Part shown: positions 34,035-42,800 of the stretch, in pieces | Numbering within the stretch: the first letter of the stretch is position 1 | Layout of the letters: each line of letters starts with the position of its first letter | Assembly: GCA_041675505.1 (NCBI GenBank) | Contig: JBAYTR010000005.1 | Span: 124,001-188,000 of the forward strand | DNA from: JAGPCK01 sp041675505 | GTDB lineage: Bacteria > Bacteroidota > Bacteroidia > UKL13-3 | Direction: 5' to 3' | DNA: 64,000 bases | Made by a program: the position numbers and the translations under genes | Notes under the pieces: model-generated | The model's input: only the letters and a program-made list of their open reading frames with translations | What the model was told of the DNA's origin: nothing | Database searches by the model: none

Positions 34035-34514
34035 CTATCCGTTCAATACAATTAATAGAGTTCCTAGGGTGGTCATTATCACCATCGAAATAATATTTTC
34101 TCTCCAAAGTATTTTCCCGTTCCCGCTCTCAATCTCGTAGTATTGTTTGAAATCATTACTATTCATTATAATCAATGGTAAAATTGTCGTGGTGATAAAT
34201 AACAAATAAGTAGATATTTCATAGATGGATTTTATTTCATTCCTAATACCGACAGCAATACCCATAATTAATAATAGGTAAAATACCGCTGCGGTAAATA
34301 TCCAGCCTAGCCTTTTTTTCTTCAAGGGTCCGATTATTCCAAACGTAATTGGGATAAGATTTAAGTATCGATGGCGTTCAACCAAAAAGTTTCCAATCGA
34401 ACTTATTTGTCCCAAATCAGAGTCTTTTTTGTATTGCATGAATAAAAGCAAAACAAAACCTAGTTCAATTATTGTCAGTATGACGAATACTGAAATTAAC
34501 TTTATTTTTTTCAT
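34035..34514 (-). CDS. small four-helix membrane protein
   Basis: I start at the ATG at 34514 (MKKIKLISVFVILTIIELGF); the frame is open 18 codons further and overlaps the lipoprotein gene. The 159-residue protein has four or so hydrophobic helices (about 5-25, 55-70 weak, 70-90, 98-118, 138-157). No known family is recognised. CCCGCTAAC lies 10-20 bp upstream of the start on the coding strand. Function unknown. Confidence 0.55.
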   Translation of the reverse strand: MKKIKLISVFVILTIIELGFVLLLFMQYKKDSDLGQISSIGNFLVERHRYLNLIPITFGIIGPLKKKRLGWIFTAAVFYLLLIMGIAVGIRNEIKSIYEISTYLLFITTTILPLIIMNSNDFKQYYEIESGNGKILWRENIISMVIMTTLGTLLIVLNG

Positions 34515-34555
34515 TGCTGTAATTGCTGTTAGCGGGTCGTTTTTTTGTCTTTCTG

Positions 34556-35047
34556 TCAGCACATCCAATATTTCTTGTTCTTAAAGTCTATAATTGTTGG
34601 TCCTCCTGTGCAACCTCCTATTTCATCCAATTGAGTGTCTGATAAACTATTGCCTATAATCCAAACGCCTGATTTATGTTTCATTATTTTACCTTGGTCA
34701 AGCACTTCTCCCTTTTTTGTCTGAGAAAGTTTCCCGTCCCCTTCATAAATTACTTGAATTGAACTTCCATTTATTAAAACAGTTACTTTTTCGCACATAG
34801 ATTTTCCGTCCCATTCAGCAAACGCAATGTCGAAGCGATATTTTCCATTTTGTAAAACTTCATTTGATAAAATATATTCGCTGCTTTCTTTTTTCAGGCT
34901 GTCTACAACCTTTTTGGATATAGCCTTTTTGTCGTGAATGGAATTTACACTACGGTATTCTAATGTTTTCGCTTTCTGATTTTCTGTTACGTTTGAACAA
35001 GAAAACAAAAAAATAATTGTCGAAATATATAATGCTATTGTTTTCAT
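34556..35047 (-). CDS. small lipoprotein, hypothetical
   Basis: The 163-residue protein has a type II signal (MKTIALYISTIIFLFSC, lipidated Cys17), a short charged linker, then a small domain with QNGKYRFDIAFAEWDGKSMCEKVTVLI and a C-terminal part ending KNKKYWMC, whose cysteine could pair with the one in IGGCTGG. I do not recognise it. It is bracketed by GTTAGCGGG (left, from about 34528) and CCCGCTAAC (right, from about 35057) in inverted orientation, as a cassette between two core sites would be. Confidence 0.6.
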   Translation of the reverse strand: MKTIALYISTIIFLFSCSNVTENQKAKTLEYRSVNSIHDKKAISKKVVDSLKKESSEYILSNEVLQNGKYRFDIAFAEWDGKSMCEKVTVLINGSSIQVIYEGDGKLSQTKKGEVLDQGKIMKHKSGVWIIGNSLSDTQLDEIGGCTGGPTIIDFKNKKYWMC

Positions 35048-35104
35048 TTTAAATGCCCGCTAACGTCAGAGTGTGAAAAATCACTTCAACTTTGTACTTG
35101 CTTT
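35048..35104 (-). repeat. attC-like repeat, copy D (left arm only)
   Basis: GCTAACGTCAGAGTGTGAAA on the plus strand matches the left ends of copies A and C, followed by ACTTTGTAC as in C. Then comes CTTTGTACTTGCTTT (35090-35104), which is the conserved AAAGCAAGTGCAAAG block in the opposite orientation with one change. The last codons of the neighbouring OmpA-like gene are read from this segment. On the coding strand GTTAGCG lies about 16 bp before the ATG at 35047. Confidence 0.6.
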
Positions 35105-35875
35105 ACTCCTAAAGCTAAAAGTAACACTCCGGTTTTTTCTAATCCAATTTTTTTTGTCTTTAGGGTCATTTGAATTTATTCCCTTTTTAAAGCCATTATT
35201 AACAACAGTAATTCTATCACTACTAACGCCTTTTAAAATCAAGTACTTTTTAGTATTTAAAGCTCTCCTTTTAGATATGCTTTCACTTGAATCATTTTCG
35301 TCATATGTCGAATTCCCTTCAATGCTAACATTTATTTTTGGATACATTATTAATGTCTTTATAATACAATAGTCCAAAATACATTTTGTTATTTTATTTA
35401 ATTCTGTTGCCCTAAAATCAAACATTATAGCTGGTTTATTAAACATCGAAAAACCGAACATAAATGAATCTATTTCTTTGTCATTACCACAGATTTTTTG
35501 TGAACAATTTGCAACTTCGAGATCAAATTTTTCCTTCCAACTATCACCATTTATCTTAGTAATAATTTCATACATTCTATCATTGAAAAATTTGATAGTG
35601 TCTGAAGCTTTTTTAGAAAGTGAAAAACAGCCTGTATATGGTATGGTTTTTATTTGAAATTTATATTTTTTGGCGATTGAGTCAGAACATAAGCAACTTC
35701 TAAAGTCACCGCAGTAATATGTTTGAAAATAAAGTCCAGCTTTTATTAAACTATCAGTATGGATTTTTGAATAGAATTTAGAATCATTAATTTCTAAGTC
35801 TTCGCCACCATCTGATTGCCCGAATAATTTAGCAGAAACAAATATTAATATAGATATCAGTAATTTAACTTTCAT
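35081..35875 (-). CDS. OmpA-like domain protein, secreted
   Basis: The ATG at 35875 heads a signal peptide (MKVKLLISILIFVSAKLFGQ). The C-terminal part (about 165-255) resembles an OmpA/MotB peptidoglycan-binding domain: INVSIEGNSTYDENDSS, SKRRALNTKKYLILKGVSSDRI and NRSVTFSF fit the strand-helix-strand pattern with the conserved Arg. The N-terminal ~140 residues have several cysteines (YCGDFRSCLCSD) and no match I know. The last residues KASTKLK are encoded by repeat copy D. It may tether to the cell wall; this is inferred from the domain. Confidence 0.65.
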   Translation of the reverse strand: MKVKLLISILIFVSAKLFGQSDGGEDLEINDSKFYSKIHTDSLIKAGLYFQTYYCGDFRSCLCSDSIAKKYKFQIKTIPYTGCFSLSKKASDTIKFFNDRMYEIITKINGDSWKEKFDLEVANCSQKICGNDKEIDSFMFGFSMFNKPAIMFDFRATELNKITKCILDYCIIKTLIMYPKINVSIEGNSTYDENDSSESISKRRALNTKKYLILKGVSSDRITVVNNGFKKGINSNDPKDKKNWIRKNRSVTFSFRSKASTKLK

Positions 35876-35901
35876 TCCAATATTCAGCATTAAGGTTGCG
35901 C

Positions 35902-36043
35902 ATAACAGTAGTGTGTAAAAAAATCTGTCTTAATTTGCCTTGTAAAACTGCCAATAAAAAATAATAAAAGCAAGTGCAAAGAATCCTTAGTCGCAAAATA
36001 AGGAAAGCAGATTGTAACCGACAGGTGAATGCACACGCGTTAC
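35902..36043 (-). repeat. attC-like repeat, copy B (complete)
   Basis: About 142 bp with paired ends: TAAC (35903-35906) against GTTA (36039-36042), GTGTG (35911-35915) against CACAC (36032-36036), CTGTC (35925-35929) against GACAG (36020-36024), and an inner stem CCTTA/TAAGG (35985-35989, 35999-36003). It carries the conserved blocks GTAAAACTGCC (35942-35952) and AAAAGCAAGTGCAAAGAATC, and shares TGAATGCACACGCGTTACAA (36026-36045) with copy C at 19 of 20 bases. On the coding strand its end core GTTATGC is about 28 bp before the start of the OmpA-like gene. The flank 36044-36096 holds CGCGAGCGTGG, also near-identical after copy C. Confidence 0.8.
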
Positions 36044-36096
36044 AACTTAGCGAAACGTTCTCATGAACGAATTAAATAAACGAGCGCGAGCGTGGT

Positions 36097-36495
36097 TCAT
36101 TTAGGTTTATTGATTGCGTTTAAGAATAAGGAACAGCTAATACCCAAAAGGAATACAATGGTACAAGCAAATATTTGCTGACCCAATATGTAAATAAACC
36201 AGTCCGGATTATCCCATATCTCGATGATAGGTAAGAAAATAATAATGGCACAACTAAATAGTCCGACAAAAAAACCAAGACCAAGGAATGCTATTGTACT
36301 TCTGTTTAATATCAGAAAAAATATATAGCTGCTTATACAATGAAAAAATGCAATAGAAACTATACCTCCATCTTTTCCCCAATGAAGCGAAAGTGTATTT
36401 TTCACGAAATAGTTTATAAAGAAGGCACTCGAATAAAGAAATAGTGTGGCTATTATGTATATTCTTACTGCGGAATTACTTATTACTCGTGCCAT
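36097..36495 (-). CDS. small four-helix membrane protein
   Basis: The 132-residue protein is almost wholly four hydrophobic helices (about 12-31, 42-62, 66-90, 100-125) joined by short loops, with WGKDGG in the first loop. No family is recognised. A transporter-like or toxin-immunity role cannot be judged. It has an ATG start with CGTTATCC of copy C about 26 bp upstream and is followed by copy B. Confidence 0.6.
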   Translation of the reverse strand: MARVISNSAVRIYIIATLFLYSSAFFINYFVKNTLSLHWGKDGGIVSIAFFHCISSYIFFLILNRSTIAFLGLGFFVGLFSCAIIIFLPIIEIWDNPDWFIYILGQQIFACTIVFLLGISCSLFLNAINKPK

Positions 36496-36519
36496 TAACG
36501 TTTGGTTTTAAAATGGTGG

Positions 36520-36650
36520 ATAACGCCAGTTTGTGAAAAGCCTCATCCACACTTTGTACAGTAAAACTGCCTATAAAAAGTTATAAAAGCAAGTGCAAAG
36601 AATCTTTAGTGCAGTCTAAGGATAGGACTGGCTGAATGCACACGCGTTGC
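36520..36650 (-). repeat. attC-like repeat, copy C (complete)
   Basis: About 130 bp that can fold into one long interrupted hairpin: AACG (36522-36525) with CGTT (36645-36648), CCAGT (36526-36530) with ACTGG (36627-36631) leaving a 13-base bulge, CTTTGTAC (36552-36559) with GTGCAAAG (36593-36600), and a side stem ATCTTTAG/CTAAGGAT (36602-36609, 36616-36623). Conserved blocks are GTAAAACTGCC (36561-36571) and AAAAGCAAGTGCAAAGAATC. Paired outer core, paired inner box and one-sided bulge are the features of integron attC sites, but its cores do not fit the classical consensus well. Confidence 0.8.
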
Positions 36651-36669
36651 AAACACGCGAGAGTGGGGT

Positions 36670-37053
36670 TTAGTCTTGCACTTCATCGGCTCTATATTTA
36701 GCTATTCCAATTTCTATATGTTCTAGAAATTTTAATTCTTTTTGTGTCAATCGAGCATTAGGATTACATAATTCAAGAAGAGCAAATAGGGAATCATCAA
36801 ACCATTCATACTGTCCTCGTAATGGTGGACATGCAATAGCCTTATCAATATAACTAATTGCACTATAAAGAATTTTTTCGCTATTGGTAAGCTCTTCTAC
36901 TTTATAATAATTTTTTAATGCTATCTCATAAAATTTTTCTGTCATTGTATTAAACTCGTCTAAATCACGGTCAATTTGTGAATTGTCTGGTTCAATTTGC
37001 CACCAAATGAGGTTCTTTGATAATTGACTACATGCGTTTTTAATTGATTCCAC
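36670..37053 (-). CDS. hypothetical protein, first gene of the repeat-linked array
   Basis: The 127-residue protein has a GTG start at 37053. It is acidic, helix-rich and soluble, with pieces such as NLIWWQIEPDNSQID and LLELCNPNARLTQKELKFLEHIEIGI. I do not recognise a family. After the stop, CACGCGAGAGTGG resembles the flank after the gene at 36097, then copy C begins. The 215-bp space to lon holds no gene. Confidence 0.58.
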   Translation of the reverse strand: MESIKNACSQLSKNLIWWQIEPDNSQIDRDLDEFNTMTEKFYEIALKNYYKVEELTNSEKILYSAISYIDKAIACPPLRGQYEWFDDSLFALLELCNPNARLTQKELKFLEHIEIGIAKYRADEVQD

Positions 37054-37153
37054 TTCTTGATTTTTTTAGGTTAACAAAAGGTTTATTGCAATCACCACTA
37101 ACTAGTATATATGTGCCATTATACTTCACTTTGTATAAAATATCACAGGAGTG

Positions 37154-37206
37154 TTGTGCAGCCCTTCAGATAAATTCGAAGTAAAATTAACGGGCTGCAG
37201 GCACAA
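37154..37206. other. interrupted hairpin downstream of lon
   Basis: TTGTGCAGCCC (37154-37164) can pair with GGGCTGCA (37192-37199) and CAA (37204-37206) with a GGCA bulge. ACGGGCTGCA (37190-37199) is also the start of the REP-like hairpin at 54.67 kb and 56.50 kb, so this may be a decayed relative. There is no T run, so it is not a standard terminator. The rest of 37054-37268 shows nothing I can name. Confidence 0.35.
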
Positions 37207-37268
37207 TTGCAAATACCAAGGCTTTAGGCCGGGCAGTAAATAAAATTTAAAGCAACTTCAACGCAGGT

Positions 37269-39755
37269 TTAATTCACTCGCTTCAGGGTGTTTTCCTCTT
37301 TGTTGGTTACAATCAGTTTCATGGGGTTGGTTACTTTCTCATTGAGTAAAGCAATGTCCAATACTTCCAGCATGTTTTTAGCGTAGTGGAAGGTTAAATC
37401 ACTGATGTATTCGGGCTTAATGTCTTCAATGTCTTTGCGGTTTTGCTCACACAAAATAATCTCTTTAATACCTGCGCGCTTGGCGGCCAGTATTTTTTCT
37501 TTGATTCCGCCTACAGGCAACACCTTGCCGCGCAGGGTAATCTCACCGGTCATGGCTAAGTGCGATTTTACCTTGCGTTGCGTAAACAAGGAAGCTAATG
37601 AAGTCAACATGGTTACCCCGGCAGATGGTCCGTCCTTAGGCACAGCGCCCGCAGGTACGTGAATGTGAATGTCGTAGTTATCAAACAAATCGGCATCAAT
37701 ATCGAGGTAATCGCAATGGCCTTTCAAAAAGGAGAGGGCCGTAATGGCTGATTCTTTCATTACATCACCCAGTTTTCCGGTAAGGGTAAGTTTGCCTTTG
37801 CCTTTGGTAATGGAGCTTTCCACAAACAAAATTTCGCCACCTACAGGAGTCCAGGCTAAGCCTGTTACCACACCGGCTACATCATTGTCCTGGTACATTT
37901 CTTTCTCCATACGTTCAGCGCCCAAAATGCGCAGCACATCTTCTTCACTTAAAATGTGGTTGCTCTTTTCCTTCATCACAATGGACTTGGCCACTGAACG
38001 GGCCAGGGAAGATATTTTTTTCTCCAGTCCGCGCACGCCCGATTCACGGGTGTAATCTTCAATTACTTTGGTAATGGCTTTATCCGTTAATCCGAAGTCT
38101 TTGGTTTTTAGTCCGTGAAATTTGCGTTGTTTGGGCAGCAGGTATTTTTTGCTTATTTCAATTTTCTCTTCCAATGTATACCCGTTAATTTCGATAATCT
38201 CCAAACGGTCGAGCAAAGCAGGTTGTATGCTATCTAAACTGTTGGCTGTGGCAATAAACATTACGTTAGATAAGTCATACTCCAGCTCCAGGTAGTTATC
38301 GTAGAAGGTGCTGTTTTGTTCGGGATCCAATACCTCCAACAGGGCAGAGGAAGGGTCGCCACGAAAATCACTGCCTACCTTATCAATTTCATCCAATACA
38401 AAAACGGGGTTATCTGTTTTGGCTTTTTTGATGTTTTGAATAATACGACCGGGCATGGCACCTATGTAGGTTTTGCGGTGACCACGTACTTCGGCTTCAT
38501 CATGCAAGCCGCCTAAGGAAACACGCACGTATTTTCTGCCCAAAGCTTTTGCAATGGATTTACCCAAAGATGTTTTACCAACTCCCGGAGGGCCGTACAA
38601 ACACAGAATAGGGCTTTTGAGGTCGCCTTTCAGTTTGAGCACAGCGAGGTATTCCAAAATACGGTCTTTAACCTTATCCATCCCGAAGTGGTCTTTATCC
38701 AGCACCTTCTGGGCATTTTTTAAATCGAAATTGTCTTTAGTGCTTTCGCCCCAGGGTAATTCAATAAGGGTTTGTACGTAGTTGAGTGAAACCGAATAAT
38801 CAGGCGACATGGGGTTCATGCGCATCAGTTTATCCAACTCTTTGTTGTATGCCTCGTGGATGGTTTTGTTCCATTTTTTCTGTGCTCCGCGGGCACGCAG
38901 GTTTTCTATTTCCTTATCAGGTGAATCCTGTCCCAGCTCTTCCTGAAGGGCACGTATTTGTTGTTGTAAGAAAAAGTCGCGCTGTTGTTTATCGAGGTCG
39001 TTGCGCACCTTGCTTTGTATCTCATTTTTGAGTTGCAGCATTTGAAGTTCTTTGGTAAGAAACTCCAGCACCTTGGCTGCGCGGTCTTTAAAATTGGTAA
39101 CCTCCAGTATGGTTTGTTTGTCCTTTACATCCACATTAAGGTTGGAAGAAATAAAATTCACCAGAAAGGTAGGGCTGTCAATATTCTTCAATGCAAATCC
39201 GGCTTCTGAAGGAATATTGGGCGATTGTTCAATAATGCTGTAAGAAAGTTCTTTGATGGAGGAGATAAGGGCTTTCAGTTCCTCATCAGGTTTTGTTTTT
39301 TTCTCATCAATAGCTGAAACACTGGCACGTATATACGGCTCAACAGCCTGGCATTCGCCCAATACAAAACGTTTTTTTCCCTGAATAATAACGGTGGTGT
39401 TACCATCAGGCATGCGCAACATTTTTAATATTTGAGCTACGGTACCTACGGTATTGAGATCACTGAAATTAGGGTCTTCCACCAAGGCATCTTTTTGAGA
39501 AACTACTCCGATAATTTTATCGCCTTTGTGTGCGTCTTTGATAAGCTTGATAGATTTATCGCGACCTACGGTAATGGGAATTACCACACCCGGAAAAAGT
39601 ACGGTATTGCGCAGGGGCAATATTGGCAGAGTTTCCGGTGTTTTTTCCCGGTTCATTTCATCCTCTTCTTCCTGAGAAAGAAGCTGTATGAAGTCGTTAT
39701 TATCTTTGTCGTCTTGAAAAAGGCCTGACAATATCAAATTTCCTGTGTCGTTCAT
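37269..39755 (-). CDS. lon: Lon ATP-dependent protease
   Basis: The 828-residue cytoplasmic protease degrades misfolded and regulatory proteins. Order of parts: LonN substrate domain (LPILPLRNTVLFPGVVIPI, about 43-61), coiled helical region, AAA+ domain with Walker A GPPGVGKTS (about 390-398) and Walker B FVLDEIDK, and the Lon protease domain with the Ser-Lys dyad: S711 in KDGPSAGVT and K754 in GGIKEKILAAK. An acidic, Asp/Asn-rich N-terminal extension of about 40 residues precedes LonN, as in other Bacteroidetes. It is transcribed alone; heat-shock control was not visible as a known element. Confidence 0.96.
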   Translation of the reverse strand: MNDTGNLILSGLFQDDKDNNDFIQLLSQEEEDEMNREKTPETLPILPLRNTVLFPGVVIPITVGRDKSIKLIKDAHKGDKIIGVVSQKDALVEDPNFSDLNTVGTVAQILKMLRMPDGNTTVIIQGKKRFVLGECQAVEPYIRASVSAIDEKKTKPDEELKALISSIKELSYSIIEQSPNIPSEAGFALKNIDSPTFLVNFISSNLNVDVKDKQTILEVTNFKDRAAKVLEFLTKELQMLQLKNEIQSKVRNDLDKQQRDFFLQQQIRALQEELGQDSPDKEIENLRARGAQKKWNKTIHEAYNKELDKLMRMNPMSPDYSVSLNYVQTLIELPWGESTKDNFDLKNAQKVLDKDHFGMDKVKDRILEYLAVLKLKGDLKSPILCLYGPPGVGKTSLGKSIAKALGRKYVRVSLGGLHDEAEVRGHRKTYIGAMPGRIIQNIKKAKTDNPVFVLDEIDKVGSDFRGDPSSALLEVLDPEQNSTFYDNYLELEYDLSNVMFIATANSLDSIQPALLDRLEIIEINGYTLEEKIEISKKYLLPKQRKFHGLKTKDFGLTDKAITKVIEDYTRESGVRGLEKKISSLARSVAKSIVMKEKSNHILSEEDVLRILGAERMEKEMYQDNDVAGVVTGLAWTPVGGEILFVESSITKGKGKLTLTGKLGDVMKESAITALSFLKGHCDYLDIDADLFDNYDIHIHVPAGAVPKDGPSAGVTMLTSLASLFTQRKVKSHLAMTGEITLRGKVLPVGGIKEKILAAKRAGIKEIILCEQNRKDIEDIKPEYISDLTFHYAKNMLEVLDIALLNEKVTNPMKLIVTNKEENTLKRVN

Positions 39756-39840
39756 GTTGGGTCAATTTACGGTCAAAATGGCATACAGATAGGGCATTTC
39801 TACGCAGCCTGTACTATTTTTCAATAGCTGTGCCACAAAG

Positions 39841-42800
39841 TTACCTGATCATGGTAACATCGCCACTGGTCACGTACATTTTGTTGTCCCAGCCGCTGTA
39901 GGTAATGAGGTAGACAAACACATCATCGTGCTCGCGGTTGCTTTTGAATGTTCCATCCCAGCGGAAATGCCGGTCGTTGGTTTCAAAAATCATTTCGCCC
40001 CAGCGGTTAAACAGTTTAAGGTTAAACGTTTTTACAAAAGAAGGTACGTTCAGCCAATCATCATTCAGCCCGTCACCATTGGGGCTGAAGGCGGTAGGTA
40101 CAAACAACAGCGGTTTCTGAATCAGTTCAATGGTATTGGATGAGCTTTCGAAAGAAGTAGTACTTTTTGCATTTTCACGCGCTACAACGCGGTAATAGTA
40201 TAACCCGCAATCATCGTACATGCTGGTATCCGTGGTTTCTTTTTTGAGGGGCGAAATGGTTTCTATGTCCAGTTCAGGTATAAACGGATCTGTTCTTTTC
40301 AGACGGTAATTCTCCGTTGGTAATTTCCAGTAGGTGTATGGATTCCACCGCAGTTGATGCCTAAAGGGTAGGCTTTCTCCTTTTAACAAAATGGTGCAGT
40401 GCTCGTATGCTTCTTTTGACTCCAATCCGCATTCATTAAACAAGGTAGTTTTGTAACAATACGATTGCTGTTTTACATTCACAGCTGTATCTGTAAATAT
40501 GCCGCTGAATGAGGTGTCGAATACCTGATACAGCAAAAATTGTTCATCAGGGTCGTTAGGCTTTTTATAGATGCGGTATTGTTCTATCAGCTTTTCTTTA
40601 CTCTTGGTAAAACGCACTTCCACCTCCTTGTTATCAACCACAGTTACGTAATTCATGTTCACAGGTCCCGGTGAAAATTTAGGGTCGAGCAAGGTACAGG
40701 TTGGGTCTGATGTGTCTCCGGGAATATCACAAATGTTGACTCCCTTGCCATAGTAACAGTAGTTATTAAAGTTTTGCGCAATGGCCGTGTTGTCAATAAA
40801 CTCCAACACTTCACCTTTCATAAACTTGCCCAACAGTCTTACTTCTCCTGAAGGTGATTTTCTGTAAAGTAAGTGGTAAGCAAAGAATTTATCTGTGGTG
40901 TCATATTCCCAACGAACTCTTACAGTGTTGTCGTTCAGTTTTTTTACACAATAGAACGTTGGGGGAGCGGGTGAGGGCGGAGGCACCACACGAATATGTA
41001 TACGGTTGGTGCGGGAGTTAGGTACAGGACAGGCATTGTCCCACACCAGCAAATGAATGGTAAATGTATCTTCTCTTAAATCCTGACATAAAGGTTTCCA
41101 TGAAATTTTACCCCAGGCTTCATCAATACCACCACTGCCTTCCAGTTTGCCGGTGTTTACGGATATATTACCGGGTGCAAGTATCTCTCCGCTGAATTCA
41201 TATTTAAGCGTGTACTTACGCGGCTTTTTACTTTTGATGGTGAAGTTGTAGTAAAAACTATCTGTTGCCATAGCTGTAAGCACGGTATCCATAGCCATAT
41301 CAAACGGATTGTATGCAGCAGTATCGGGATACAGTTTGGTGCAGGAGAAACGGGTGGTATCAGAGTTTTTGTTGCACACATTTACGCCATACATGTAGTA
41401 GCAAAAATCATTGAGTTTGTGTTGAGGCGTATTGAGGTCAATCAGGCTGTCATCAATGTTTAAATTCATTTGATGAAACGGAGCCTCAACGCTTTCGTCA
41501 GGGAATACCTTGTTCATCACAATCTGTTTAAAGAAGCGTTGGTTTACTGATTTATCTGCTGTCCATACCAGTTGTGTGGTGTTGGAATCAATACTTTTTA
41601 TGCAGCTCAACTCCGGAGGTAAAACATCAGGAATAGGTTTTACGAGTATGCGTATTCTACCGAAAGCAAATTTCTGATCAGGACAGGCATTGTCGCGAAT
41701 ACTGATGCCTATTTCCATCGTATCTGTGCGCCCGTTTACACATTTGGTTCCCCATACTAATGCAGCACTCAGATTTTTTTTGCCTTTGGTTGGTCCGATA
41801 ATACGTGCAGGGTTACCGCCTGTGGAATCAGGGTTAAACACTTTTCCGCTGTAACTGAAAAATACTGAATCATCCTGATCGGGATCAAAAATAGAGAAGG
41901 GATAGTAGATGGAATCGGTGGCGTAAACAGTTAAAAAAGTATCGGTGAGAAATACAGGAGCTTTGAGTGAGTTGTTCAGGTTAATTTTGAATGTGGCGTT
42001 GTTGCAGTTAAAACTATTGTTAGTGCGCGACCATGCGCCTGAAGAAGTAGGGAAGTCAGAGAAGCCTCGGCAACCGCCACACACCGATTGGTAAACAATT
42101 CCTTTGTCATCAAAACGGCTGGTGCCTCCGTCAACATGTTCTTCGCTTTGTGGCCCACCGAAATACGTAGCATAAATAACCTTGTCCAATTTGCCGTTCA
42201 TCACCAGAATGTAGAAATCAGAGCCATCAGTAGTTTGTTGGTAGGCATTGGTGGAGGTAGGCATGCCCGTTGTTTTTCCCGTTGCCCCATTGTAGGTATT
42301 GTTGGTTTCTCCTCCCCAGCCCGAGAAAGAAACATTCCCGCAGCGGTCAATCAAAAATGCGGAAGGAGATATTTCGGTGCCTATGTTCCCTGCTGCATTT
42401 GAGCCGATAGTTGTGGAGTAGAGTAGGCTGCTTAAATCAGCATTAAACGCTGAGATAAAAATGCCTCCCAGATTAACTTTGTAAACACCCGCTGTGCTCA
42501 CAAAGTTAGTATTGTCTGTTTGTCCCGTTACGTAAACCCTACCGGTTGATTCTTCTACCTGAACAAAATAAATCTGGTCATAAGTGGAGGTGCCGAAGAA
42601 AGTACTGCTTAATGTAGTGAATGTAGCAGTTTCAATGCGCATCAGGTAACCATCAGCAGTTCCGCCTGCAAAGGTGTTTTGATATCCGTTGGAGGTAGTA
42701 AATACATCACCTGTAGTGGTTCCTCCGCAAAGGTAAATCTGACTTTGATCGGCATTAAAGTTCAGGCCATATCCGGCAACATGTCCGGTACCATCAATAA

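Noticed and set aside
33424..36669. A canonical integron
   Set aside because: No IntI-like tyrosine recombinase, no attI and no clear match to the GTTRRRY/RYYYAAC cores; only an integron-like organisation is claimed.
37154..37206. Intrinsic terminator of lon
   Set aside because: The stem is interrupted, the loop is long and no T run follows on either strand.
37744..38055. 103-codon plus-strand frame antisense to lon
   Set aside because: It is a shadow of the conserved lon reading frame, with no start context or family pattern.
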